Assembly (NCBI GenBank): GCA_964599915.1
Contig: CAZRHR010000035.1
Span: 1-28,029 of the forward strand
DNA from: CAZRHR01 sp964599915
GTDB lineage: Bacteria; Bacteroidota; Bacteroidia; CAIKAF01
Direction: 5' to 3'
DNA: 28,029 nucleotides
The notes below the pieces were generated by a model, which did no database searches, was not told where the DNA came from, and saw nothing but the letters and a program-made list of their open reading frames with translations. Of the stretch, positions 16,183-24,306 are shown piece by piece. How positions within the stretch are numbered: position 1 is the stretch's first letter; each line of letters opens with the position of its first letter. A program made the translations under genes and the position numbers.

Positions 16183-18690
16183 ATGCGGAGTCTGTTTTTG
16201 GGGTTTTGGCTATTGTGTCATGTGCTTGGAGCGCAGGTGAAAGTGCGCTTTCAATGGGTAGATGCGGATGGTGCACCTGCTCCTTTTGTTTCATTTAATC
16301 TCTTAGGCACCCACCGTCCTTTGGCTATGATAACCAATTTAGATGGTGAGTCTTCGTGCACCTTACCTCCATTGTTTAAAGGTATGGTGGTGGTTACCGA
16401 TCCACGATTTAAAAAAAACACAGAACGGGTTTGGATTGGGCAGAGGGATACTTTGCTCCTATTCAAATTGGTAGCCAAGCCTGCTTCGTCTGACCCCAAT
16501 GATTTAGAACTTGAAGATAATCCTGCCCATAAAGTGATTCATGAGGCTATTCGCAGGAGGGTTTGGAACCTGCGGCGGCAAGAGCAAATCACAATGGATG
16601 CCTTTACAGGCGTCAGGGTCAGGGTAGATACGGTTCGTGCACATTTTCCTCGCTTTTGGGTTTTTTCTCAAGTCCCGGATTCGTCTCAGCAAGGCGTGCA
16701 ATATATGTCGCAATCGCTTTCTCATTTGTATTTCAAAGCTTTTTCTACGAATATCTTTGAAGATATCACAGATTTTAGGGAAGCAGGAGATCGTCGTCAA
16801 TGGCCATTTGCCTACGATGCGCGTGGTATTCACCAATTCAGTTTGTATCAGTCCGAAACCACTCCTTTGGCCTTTTCAGACGAATTGTTTATTTCGCCCA
16901 TCTCTTGGGGTGCGTTTCAATATTATCGTTTTTCTCTCATAGAAAAGTTTTATCGGTCCGGCGTCCGGATTCACCGCATCAAGGTGTCACCTGTCAACCC
17001 TTACGGTCCCGTATGGTCTGGTGAAATTTGTATTGCAGAAGGCTCTTGGGCTCTGCAAGAGGTGCGGTTGGCCATCAAAGATCCGGCACCCATGTATCGG
17101 GTAGATTCTTTGGTGTATGAAATGGATGGTCGCAGGTTTCCGGGTGATTTTTGGTATCCGGTGCGCACTTCTCTAAAAGCGTGGAAAAGGATTTATGGTA
17201 CGGATATCTCTTATGAGGTCTTTTCTACTTATCATAACCATCTTTTTCCCGAAGACAGTCTTTCCATTCCTTTGCTTCAAAAATATCGGTTGCCTGAAAA
17301 AGCACTTCACTATGACGATGCTTTTTGGTCCAAGTGGGCTACGGCCTTACCGGAAGAGGAAAGAAACTTTTGTGCTCAGGATAGCATTCATCAATTACAA
17401 TGCAAGCTGACGGATCAGGGTTTTGGCGAAGCTCCCGCACAGCCTTTCAAATGGAGCCATCTTTTGCTTGGCCGTACCTCTGTGAATGAAGCCAAGCGCT
17501 CCTACTTATTTTTTGATGGGATTTTAAATGATAAAATGGAGTTTAATTCCGTGGAAGGATGGGTTTTAAAACAGTCGTTGCATTGGAAAAAGACTTGGCG
17601 AAATGGTTGGACCATGCATGTAGAACCCATTGTGCGATATGGATTTCAAGACCGGGTTTTTAAAGCCAAAGGAAGGTTAAAGTGGGAACAGCCTTCGCAT
17701 AATCAAACCTGGACCTTGGAAGGTGGTCGATGGATGAATCAGATTAACCAGGCGGAACCTATTCATCCCATCATTAACTCTATCTACACGCTCATGCTGC
17801 GCCGAAATTTTATGAAATTGTATCGGCAAGATTTTCTAAAGGCCCATTATGCGCGTGAATTGGTAAACGGATTATATATGTCTTTGGGTGTGGAATGGGC
17901 CTCTCGCACCACCCTTGAAAACACCACGGATTTTAGCTTGATTCCTTATCCGAATCGCGATTTTACGCCCAATAACCCGAACATGGGTTTTGACCCCAAC
18001 TATCAACTTTTGGGGCATCGCCGTTTGCTCTGGACCATCGGCCTAACTTTTAAACCCTTTCAGCCTCACGGCCAATTCTTATCCGAAAAACGTGTCTTCC
18101 CTTCGCCTTTGCCGGTCGTTTCTGTCTTTTTTTCTTCTGCAACACCTTGGTTGGGTAGCCAAGCCAATTATTCGTTGCTCTCTTTTGCCATTTCTCAAGA
18201 TATTCCATTGCGACTTTTGGGCACTGGAAGCTATATCTTTAAGGCGGGCTATTACCTTTCTACCAAGGACATGACCTACTTGGATTACACCCACTTCCTT
18301 GGGGAGCAAACCTATTTTTTGGGTTCGTCTGCCAACGCTACTTACCTGGACCAGTTTCGGGCGCTAGATTATTATCAATATTCGACCAACCGTCCTTTTA
18401 TTGAAGTGCATTTCCAGCATAATTTTCGTGGTTTCCCTTTGACCCAAATTCCTTTATTGAAGAAGTTACGGTTAAACCATTACACAGGTCTGAATGCCTT
18501 GGTTATTTTCGATGGCAACCTTAGTAATTATTCAGAAGTATATTACGGTGTAGATAATCTGCTTGGTGCCATCAAACCTTTACGTTGGTTCAACCTGCGG
18601 GTGGATGTCGCCATGCGGGTTCGTGAAACGGGATTTTTCGCTCCCACGGTGCTGGTGGGTCTAGGCACAAGGTTTTTTGAAAGACGTTAA
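16183..18690 (+). CDS. DUF5686 family outer membrane protein
   Basis: An 835-residue protein with a signal peptide (MRSLFLGFWLLCHVLGAQ). An N-terminal beta-sandwich of the carboxypeptidase-regulatory-like type (about 20-100; 'VKVRFQWVDADGAPAPFVSFNL', 'ITNLDGESSCTLP') is followed by the DUF5686 region, recognisable from 'EDNPAHKVIHEAIRRR', 'LFISPISWGAFQYYRFSL' and 'WYPVRTSLKAW', and a C-terminal half of amphipathic strands that looks like a beta-barrel and ends 'VGLGTRFFERR'. This family is widespread in Bacteroidota and of unknown function; outer membrane location is inferred from signal peptide and strands. It stands alone as a transcription unit, divergent from hutI and convergent with the M16 peptidase gene. 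Confidence 0.82.
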   Translation: MRSLFLGFWLLCHVLGAQVKVRFQWVDADGAPAPFVSFNLLGTHRPLAMITNLDGESSCTLPPLFKGMVVVTDPRFKKNTERVWIGQRDTLLLFKLVAKPASSDPNDLELEDNPAHKVIHEAIRRRVWNLRRQEQITMDAFTGVRVRVDTVRAHFPRFWVFSQVPDSSQQGVQYMSQSLSHLYFKAFSTNIFEDITDFREAGDRRQWPFAYDARGIHQFSLYQSETTPLAFSDELFISPISWGAFQYYRFSLIEKFYRSGVRIHRIKVSPVNPYGPVWSGEICIAEGSWALQEVRLAIKDPAPMYRVDSLVYEMDGRRFPGDFWYPVRTSLKAWKRIYGTDISYEVFSTYHNHLFPEDSLSIPLLQKYRLPEKALHYDDAFWSKWATALPEEERNFCAQDSIHQLQCKLTDQGFGEAPAQPFKWSHLLLGRTSVNEAKRSYLFFDGILNDKMEFNSVEGWVLKQSLHWKKTWRNGWTMHVEPIVRYGFQDRVFKAKGRLKWEQPSHNQTWTLEGGRWMNQINQAEPIHPIINSIYTLMLRRNFMKLYRQDFLKAHYARELVNGLYMSLGVEWASRTTLENTTDFSLIPYPNRDFTPNNPNMGFDPNYQLLGHRRLLWTIGLTFKPFQPHGQFLSEKRVFPSPLPVVSVFFSSATPWLGSQANYSLLSFAISQDIPLRLLGTGSYIFKAGYYLSTKDMTYLDYTHFLGEQTYFLGSSANATYLDQFRALDYYQYSTNRPFIEVHFQHNFRGFPLTQIPLLKKLRLNHYTGLNALVIFDGNLSNYSEVYYGVDNLLGAIKPLRWFNLRVDVAMRVRETGFFAPTVLVGLGTRFFERR

Positions 18691-18741
18691 GGCTGTAAAA
18701 ATAAAAGATGTGCGTAACTCTGATACAATAACAGAAAGAAG

Positions 18742-18830
18742 AAAGCGCAAAGGGGAAGTATGGTCAACCGAGAGGAAATCTCACCTGACATCTTTACCAG
18801 ATATTTTCTGGTTCTTCCCTTTTGCGCTTT
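18742..18830. repeat. 89-bp interrupted palindrome between convergent genes
   Basis: A 17-bp arm at 18742-18758 (AAAGCGCAAAGGGGAAG) is complementary to 18814-18830 with a single G-T pair as the only imperfection. The 55-nt interior folds into two small hairpins: GAGA/TCTC at 18770-18773 and 18779-18782 (GGAAA loop), extended by GGT/ACC, and ACCAGA/TCTGGT at 18796-18801 and 18807-18812. It sits between the stops of the DUF5686 (18690) and M16 (18877) genes. It may serve as a shared terminator (a T/C-rich tract follows on the minus strand), be a palindromic mobile or REP-like element, or be a small RNA. No second copy was noticed in this window. Confidence 0.7.
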
Positions 18831-18876
18831 ACCTTAAAAATCTATCCGCATAGAAAATGGTCGGACGAGCCTCGCA

Positions 18877-21771
18877 TTAAATGCCGGGCATAATGTCCTC
18901 TACTTTTAACTCACGAATAGGCCCAAATCCTGCCAAAGCCGACAAGTTCAGTTTTCTTCGGTCGCCAACAATGCAAACGGAAAGTTCAGAGGGACGAATA
19001 TACTGGGCATGGAAAGCCTGTAAATCCTGCATGGAAAGCGCTGGGAGTTGTTCAAACACCATTTTACGACGGTCTTCAGTGAAGCCTAAGTCCTGGTGTT
19101 GGATATAACTCCACAATACCTGACCACGGATGATGCGCTGGGTCCGTATGTTTTCAAGAATGTTGTTTTTACATACTTCCAGATTTTTGGGACTTTGGGG
19201 CATGTCATCCAACAATCCTTTCATGGCCGAAGTGGCCTCTGGCATTTTGTCGGCTTGGGTTCCCAAGTAAGCGGTAAGGTAAAAATGGCGATTCGGACGA
19301 TTGGGGGTTCCATAACCCGCATACGCTGAATAGGCATAGGCCTTAGACTCCCTGATCTCCTGGAATACCACAGAGCTCATGCCGCCGCCAAAATATTCAT
19401 TGAATAATTGAACGGTAGGCAAAATTTGCATGGAAAAAGGAACACCCTTTCGCATGAAAATTACTTCTGCCTGCTGCATTTCATAATGGACAAAATATAC
19501 GCCCGGTGTGGTGGATAACTCCGCAAAATCCACTTTAGCAGGTGGCTGCAACTGGTTAGAAGGCACCACATGAACTTTTTGGAGTTGACTGGCCAAGGGC
19601 TCAATGGCTTCCGGTCCATAGTATAAAATCCGGTGTGGATAGGCTTTCAGTCCTTTCACTTTGTCCACCAAAACTTGCGGGGTAAGGCTGCGTAATGCTT
19701 CTGGCGATAAAACGGCCAAATAGGGGTTGGATGTGCCATATTTCGCATGGTTGAAAAGTCCGCCCCAAAGCAGAGAACCACTATTGGTCCGATCGTTTTG
19801 CCGGCTTTTTAGTACATCTGAAATCAGGTTGGGTAAAGCTTCTGGATTGGTTTGGGCTTGATCCATCAAATGCTCAAGCAGTTTCACGCCTTCTTCGAAA
19901 TCTGGCTGCAACCCAGATAACCTAACCACCACCCGTTCGTTGCTTACGGTGGTGCCAAAGCTACAACCTGTTTTGTAAAAGGCCTCCTTCATCTCTCTGG
20001 GATTGTACTCATTGGTTCCCAAATAAGAAAGGTAATCCATGGCCAAAGTGAGGGTTGGATCTGTCCATTGTCCCCATTCCCAAACATAACTCAATTCAAA
20101 GCGGTCGTTTTCTTTGTTCAAATGGTGGTAGATGGATATGCCGGGTTGCAAGTTTTTCTCGGCTACTTCTTTTGAAAAATCAACAAAAACGGGCGCAATT
20201 TCAGGCGCTTTTACAGCCATCATGGTTTGGAGGAAAGCTGACATGGTGTCACGCTGAATGGGAATGGCTGTGATTTGAGGCTTTTCCACCTGCACACTTT
20301 CTTGTCGCTCTCCCATCCGTTTAAAAACAACAATGGGCTCAGACAAGGTGGCGGCCAAAAAGCTTACAATGTCTTGTTTGGAGAGGCCGGCCAATTCTTT
20401 ATATCGATGAACAAATTTGCTGTAATCTAATTCATTTATAAAGACTTCTTGTAGAAGATCGTTTCGGCCATAATTGGATTCCAAGGCGTTTCTAAAATCT
20501 AAATTCATGTGCTTTAAAGCGGCCTCAGGAAGCCAATCCGGAAAGTCTCCTTTTTTCAATTTTTCTACTGTGCCAAGCAATGCATCCCTCACTTCCTCTA
20601 AAGTTTGTCCTTCTTTGGGCGTGCCGCTGAGCATCCAAACCGAATAATCCTTTAAAAACATGCCATAGGAGCTGGCCGTGAGAACTTTTTGCCCCTGAAT
20701 TAAATCTAAATCGATGATTCCGGCGGTTCCATTATTTACCAACATATCTGCCAATTCCATTTTAGCAGGCTCATCGGTATGTAAGCCTCCTAAACGAAAC
20801 CCGATGACTACAGATTCTTCTTCCGGACCTGTAATTACAATGGGGTTATTGGCGTTTGAAACCACCGGTTCTTCCGGTTGGTAAGTATATTTGGGAACTT
20901 CTCCCGTTCTCCAACCGCTAAAATATTTTTCCGCCCAAACGATGGCTGAATCCGGAACAAAATCTCCTGTAAGGATAATGGCCATGTTGTTGGCTACATA
21001 ATACGTGTCAAAGTATTCCTGGATTTTTACAATGGAGGGGTTTTTTAAATGCGCCACGGTGCCAATGGTGGTCTGTAAACCATAATTGTGGTTCCGAAAC
21101 AAAGCGGCCATTAAGGTATCAAACACCTTTTCTTCATCTGAATCTAAACTGATGTTTTTTTCTTCGTAAACGGCTTCCAATTCGGTATGAAAAAGTCGGA
21201 ATACAGGTTTCCTGAAGCGTTCGGCTTCAAAGGCCATCCAGCGGCCCAGTTGGTTGGAAGGGATGTCATTGATATACACCGTTTGTTCGTACCAAGTAAA
21301 AGCGTTGGTTCCGGATGCTCCGAGCTCGGCCATCATCCGGTCATATTCATTGGGAATGGCGTATTGCGCCGCCAACTGAGACACGGAATCAATCTCCTGA
21401 TAAATCTTTTTACGAAGTGCCGGATCTTGGGTAGAACGATACCTTTCATACAATTGGGTAATGGTATCTAAATGTGGTTTTTCTGCTTCATAATTTAAAG
21501 TGCCATATTGGTCTGTACCTTTAAAAAGCAGGTGTTCCAAGTAATGCGCCAATCCGGTGGCATCTGCAGGGTCATTTTTAGAACCGGTGCGAACCGCAAT
21601 AGATGTGAAAATTCTTGGCGCAGCCGGATTGACACTCATGTAAAGTTTTAGCCCATTTTTCAAGGTGTACACCTGGGTTTGGATGGGGTCATCTTTGAAC
21701 GTTTCAACCTGGTAAGGATTTGAAGAGCAAGCCCAAAGGGAAAGGGTGAGGAGTAGAATAAAGTAACGCAT
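18877..21771 (-). CDS. M16 family (pitrilysin-like) zinc metallopeptidase lipoprotein
   Basis: A 964-residue peptidase with a lipoprotein-type signal (MRYFILLLTLSLWAC, then SSN), so probably membrane-anchored outside the cytoplasm. The inverted zinc motif HYLEH is at about 76-80 in 'GLAHYLEHLLFKGT'; a third ligand is expected in 'ELEAVYEEKN' (about 198-206), and the roughly 45-residue extra stretch between them ('ITQLYERYRSTQDPALRKKIYQ', 'YAIPNEYDRMM') is common in the Bacteroidota group of this family. The second, non-catalytic half (about 500-960) has the usual 'FNEYFGGGMSSVVFQEIRESKAYAYSAYAGYG' signature, so both halves are on one chain. In-frame ATGs at 21816 and 21792 lie upstream of or inside the -7 element, so 21771 is chosen. 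Substrates of this group are peptides; none can be specified. Confidence 0.92.
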   Translation of the reverse strand: MRYFILLLTLSLWACSSNPYQVETFKDDPIQTQVYTLKNGLKLYMSVNPAAPRIFTSIAVRTGSKNDPADATGLAHYLEHLLFKGTDQYGTLNYEAEKPHLDTITQLYERYRSTQDPALRKKIYQEIDSVSQLAAQYAIPNEYDRMMAELGASGTNAFTWYEQTVYINDIPSNQLGRWMAFEAERFRKPVFRLFHTELEAVYEEKNISLDSDEEKVFDTLMAALFRNHNYGLQTTIGTVAHLKNPSIVKIQEYFDTYYVANNMAIILTGDFVPDSAIVWAEKYFSGWRTGEVPKYTYQPEEPVVSNANNPIVITGPEEESVVIGFRLGGLHTDEPAKMELADMLVNNGTAGIIDLDLIQGQKVLTASSYGMFLKDYSVWMLSGTPKEGQTLEEVRDALLGTVEKLKKGDFPDWLPEAALKHMNLDFRNALESNYGRNDLLQEVFINELDYSKFVHRYKELAGLSKQDIVSFLAATLSEPIVVFKRMGERQESVQVEKPQITAIPIQRDTMSAFLQTMMAVKAPEIAPVFVDFSKEVAEKNLQPGISIYHHLNKENDRFELSYVWEWGQWTDPTLTLAMDYLSYLGTNEYNPREMKEAFYKTGCSFGTTVSNERVVVRLSGLQPDFEEGVKLLEHLMDQAQTNPEALPNLISDVLKSRQNDRTNSGSLLWGGLFNHAKYGTSNPYLAVLSPEALRSLTPQVLVDKVKGLKAYPHRILYYGPEAIEPLASQLQKVHVVPSNQLQPPAKVDFAELSTTPGVYFVHYEMQQAEVIFMRKGVPFSMQILPTVQLFNEYFGGGMSSVVFQEIRESKAYAYSAYAGYGTPNRPNRHFYLTAYLGTQADKMPEATSAMKGLLDDMPQSPKNLEVCKNNILENIRTQRIIRGQVLWSYIQHQDLGFTEDRRKMVFEQLPALSMQDLQAFHAQYIRPSELSVCIVGDRRKLNLSALAGFGPIRELKVEDIMPGI

Positions 21772-21791
21772 GAAAACGGAATTTAAGTGCA

Positions 21792-21799
21792 TAAAGATA
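21792..21799 (-). promoter_or_regulatory. -7 element of the M16 peptidase gene
   Basis: Minus-strand TATCTTTA matches seven of eight positions of TAnnTTTG and ends 20 nt before the chosen ATG at 21771. No clear TTG is seen at the normal distance upstream. Confidence 0.4.
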
Positions 21800-21869
21800 G
21801 GAGTTTTGGCATCCATTTTAGTTGTTTTTCAAAGACTTTGATGAACGTGTGCTTTGATGAGGGTTTACG

Positions 21870-21900
21870 TTTGGTTTCGGGGAATAATCGTTATGATTTG
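21870..21900 (+). promoter_or_regulatory. Possible upstream promoter of the Na+/phosphate cotransporter gene
   Basis: TTTG at 21870-21873 and TATGATTTG at 21892-21900 are 18 nt apart. The -7 part has three instead of two bases between TA and TTTG, so this is a weaker match than the second candidate, TACCTTTG at 21990-21997, which is exact but only 4 nt from the ATG at 22002 and has no TTG at the right distance. Confidence 0.35.
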
Positions 21901-22001
21901 GCTCATTTTCTTTTAAGCAAACAGGTAAAATGCCTCCTACCTAAGGAGTGATTTTTTTGGATGTGGCAAGTGGTGAAAAGGGGTTTGCCTACCTTTGTTA
22001 C

Positions 22002-23579
22002 ATGACGCCAACCTGGATGCTCGTATTGTCATTGATTAGTGGATTAGGGGTTTTCCTATTTGGTATGTATCTTTTGGAAGATGCGGTTCAAGGGCTAGTA
22101 GGTGGGTATTTTCATCGTTGGATACGAAGATTTACCAAAGGTCCCATACGTGGCATTCTTACAGGCGCCCTTGCTACGGCTATTTTGCAGAGTTCGAGTG
22201 CTGTTACACTTATGTTATTGGCTTTTACAGGCGCTGGCCTTATTGGATTAGCCGATGCCATTGGCGTGGTGTTGGGTGCCAATCTTGGAACCACCATGAC
22301 TACCTGGTTGGTGGCGCTGTTGGGTTTTAAAATTTCTATCGAAGGATTGGCCATTCCTCTCGCTGGTTTGGGCGGTATCGGCTTATTGATTACCGGCAAC
22401 AACAGTGTTTGGCATGGCATCTGGAAATTGATTGGTGGTTTAGGATTGGTGTTTTTGGGGATTGGACACATGAAAGATGGCATGGAAGACCTCACCGTTT
22501 ACTTTAGTCCGGAACAAATGATGGAGTGGTATTCTTGGCGGTTTGTACTGGCTGGATTTTTACTCACACTTTTGGTTCAGTCCAGCTCCGCTGCCATGGC
22601 CTTGGCCCTGTCCATGTTATATTCCGGATTATTTAGCTTTGAGCAAGCTTGCTTTTTGGTCATTGGCACCAACATAGGAACCACGGTTACGGTCGCCTTG
22701 GGGGCACTTGGCGCGAATCGGGTGAAAAAGCAGGTCGCTGCTGCACATTTTTTATTCAATTTGCTCACCGGACTCATTGTTTGGCTGTTCCTCAGCACTT
22801 TGGGTTGGTCGTTTTTATCGATTGATGAACAAGCGCTTGGGCCCGTGAATGCCTTGGCTTTGTTTCATACCCTGTTCAACGGGTTTGGGATTCTTATCTT
22901 TCTACCCTTTATCCCATGGTTAGCGAAAATCCTAAACCGTTGGTTTCCTGAGAATCTCAAAAAGGATGTGCTGGAAGAATTGCCGGCCTCGGTTCCTTTG
23001 GCTGGCGTAGAAGCTGTGGTAAAAGAAGTGGAATTGGCACATGGAGCCATGGGCCGCTGGTTTAAAGGGGAGAAAGTTTCGTCTGTTCCTCCCTTAGCCT
23101 CTTTAGAATCTTTGGAATTACGTCTTTCTAAATATGCCGCCACGCTAAGAAATTCTGCCTTGGCTGCCCCTGATGCAGCGGCATTGCAATCTGCGCTTTT
23201 GGCCATGCGAGCCCTCGTCTCCACCTCACAGTTATGGACAGAAGCCCAACATGCCATTCCTTCGAAGCCCAACGCCTTGGAAGAATCTTTCACTGCGCTT
23301 TTTGCTCTGGTGCACAAGGCAGCCAGTACCGTGGGGCAGTTTCATCAAAAAAAAGATTGGACTTCACTGCGTCATGAAGTTAGACAAATAGACATGGACC
23401 ATTTTCAAAAAGCCTACAGCGCATTGGAAAAGCATGGAATTTCGGAAAAGTACCAACAAAGTTATGCCATGGTACACCGCTTGATTTTTCAAGCTTTACT
23501 GCAATGGTTAAGGGCTGGAAGAGATTTACAAATGGCCCGTGACCAGATGAAAAATCAAATAGATACCGCTTCTCACTGA
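22002..23579 (+). CDS. Na+/phosphate cotransporter with PhoU-like C-terminal domain
   Basis: A 525-residue inner-membrane protein of the Na/Pi-cotransporter (PF02690, NptA/YjbB-like) family. The two inverted repeats of the family are clear: 'TAILQSSSAVTLMLLAF' with 'GVVLGANLGTTMTTWLVAL', and 'TLLVQSSSAAMALALSMLY' with 'FLVIGTNIGTTVTVALGAL'; the QSSS motifs are the substrate/Na+-binding hairpins. The last 190 or so residues after the membrane domain (from about 'WFPENLKKDVLEELP') are helical and PhoU-like. It moves phosphate with sodium; YjbB-type members can export phosphate, so the direction is open. The ATG at 22002 starts directly before the first membrane segment; a GTG at 21948 would add 18 unrelated residues. 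A 14-codon open frame (21961-22005) ends in an ATGA overlap with this start. Confidence 0.92.
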   Translation: MTPTWMLVLSLISGLGVFLFGMYLLEDAVQGLVGGYFHRWIRRFTKGPIRGILTGALATAILQSSSAVTLMLLAFTGAGLIGLADAIGVVLGANLGTTMTTWLVALLGFKISIEGLAIPLAGLGGIGLLITGNNSVWHGIWKLIGGLGLVFLGIGHMKDGMEDLTVYFSPEQMMEWYSWRFVLAGFLLTLLVQSSSAAMALALSMLYSGLFSFEQACFLVIGTNIGTTVTVALGALGANRVKKQVAAAHFLFNLLTGLIVWLFLSTLGWSFLSIDEQALGPVNALALFHTLFNGFGILIFLPFIPWLAKILNRWFPENLKKDVLEELPASVPLAGVEAVVKEVELAHGAMGRWFKGEKVSSVPPLASLESLELRLSKYAATLRNSALAAPDAAALQSALLAMRALVSTSQLWTEAQHAIPSKPNALEESFTALFALVHKAASTVGQFHQKKDWTSLRHEVRQIDMDHFQKAYSALEKHGISEKYQQSYAMVHRLIFQALLQWLRAGRDLQMARDQMKNQIDTASH

Positions 23580-23716
23580 GAAAACAGAGACGCAATATCT
23601 TCTAATGTAGGACGTATGTAGAACCGGCCAATATGTATTCGCTTCGATTCATGAAAAAATGTTATTAATTGAGCTGTTTTTCTAAGGAGTTGATTCGGGA
23701 ATGTTTAATTTGTAGC

Positions 23717-24304
23717 ATGAAGGTTGTATGGCCACGTTTTATTAATTGGGGATATTGGATTCTTGTCATTTTTTTAAGCAATACCCTTTACGCCCAATGG
23801 CCTCAAGGCAAATATTGGATACCTAGTCCTTTTGAATGGTCTAATTCCGATACCCAAACCTTTGGAAAAGGCATAAGTTGGTGGTCACTAGATCCCATAA
23901 CCCATCAACTCCAAGGTTTTTTCGACCTTTCTTCTCCCGCTTCTTCTCATTTTTCTGGTCATTCAGAGCAACGACCGCTGGAGGTTCCTTTCTTCAACCC
24001 TTCTTGTCATTGGCAGGGCTTCTCCATGACTGCCCCCGGCACATTTCAGCCGGAACAACATCCAATGCTCAACGTGCCCTTTTCCTTGCCGTTTTTGATT
24101 CAGTCAAACCAAGGTGATGTCTCCGTCTTATTAGAAGCCAGATTTCAAAACAGCACTCGTTTTTCAGACCCATCTCCCTTTTTGTTGCGTTTTTCTTTTG
24201 AATGGGAGGTTATGGCGCCCGGTTTCTCAGATTGTTTACCGATGACTTTTTCCTCCGGACGGATGGAGGTTGAGGTTCCCATGGTTGTTTTAAACACCCC
24301 ATAA
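23717..24304 (+). CDS. Exported protein of unknown function, first gene of the type III PKS operon
   Basis: A 195-residue protein with an N-terminal signal peptide (MKVVWPRFINWGYWILVIFLS, cut probably after LYA, before QWPQG). The mature part is rich in aromatic residues and proline, looks all-beta, and is about 170 residues long. Size and the pattern 'GKYWIPSPFEW ... LQGFFDL' faintly recall YceI-type lipid-binding barrels, but the match is too weak to name it. The gene stops 2 bp before the ATG of the FAD oxidoreductase gene, so it belongs to the same transcript as the polyketide genes. An in-frame ATG or alternative start at 23669 would put extra residues before the signal peptide and is less likely. 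A -7-like TTAATTTG ends 4 nt before the ATG. Confidence 0.7.
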   Translation: MKVVWPRFINWGYWILVIFLSNTLYAQWPQGKYWIPSPFEWSNSDTQTFGKGISWWSLDPITHQLQGFFDLSSPASSHFSGHSEQRPLEVPFFNPSCHWQGFSMTAPGTFQPEQHPMLNVPFSLPFLIQSNQGDVSVLLEARFQNSTRFSDPSPFLLRFSFEWEVMAPGFSDCLPMTFSSGRMEVEVPMVVLNTP

Positions 24305-24306
24305 GC

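Noticed and set aside
18742..18830. 4.5S/SRP RNA or tRNA in the convergent gap
   Set aside because: Despite the long stem with branches there is no GGAAG-loop SRP core, no anticodon arm and no T-arm GTTCRA sequence.
23717..24304. YceI-family lipid-binding protein
   Set aside because: Only length and a faint strand pattern agree; the conserved family residues are not visible, so no name was given.
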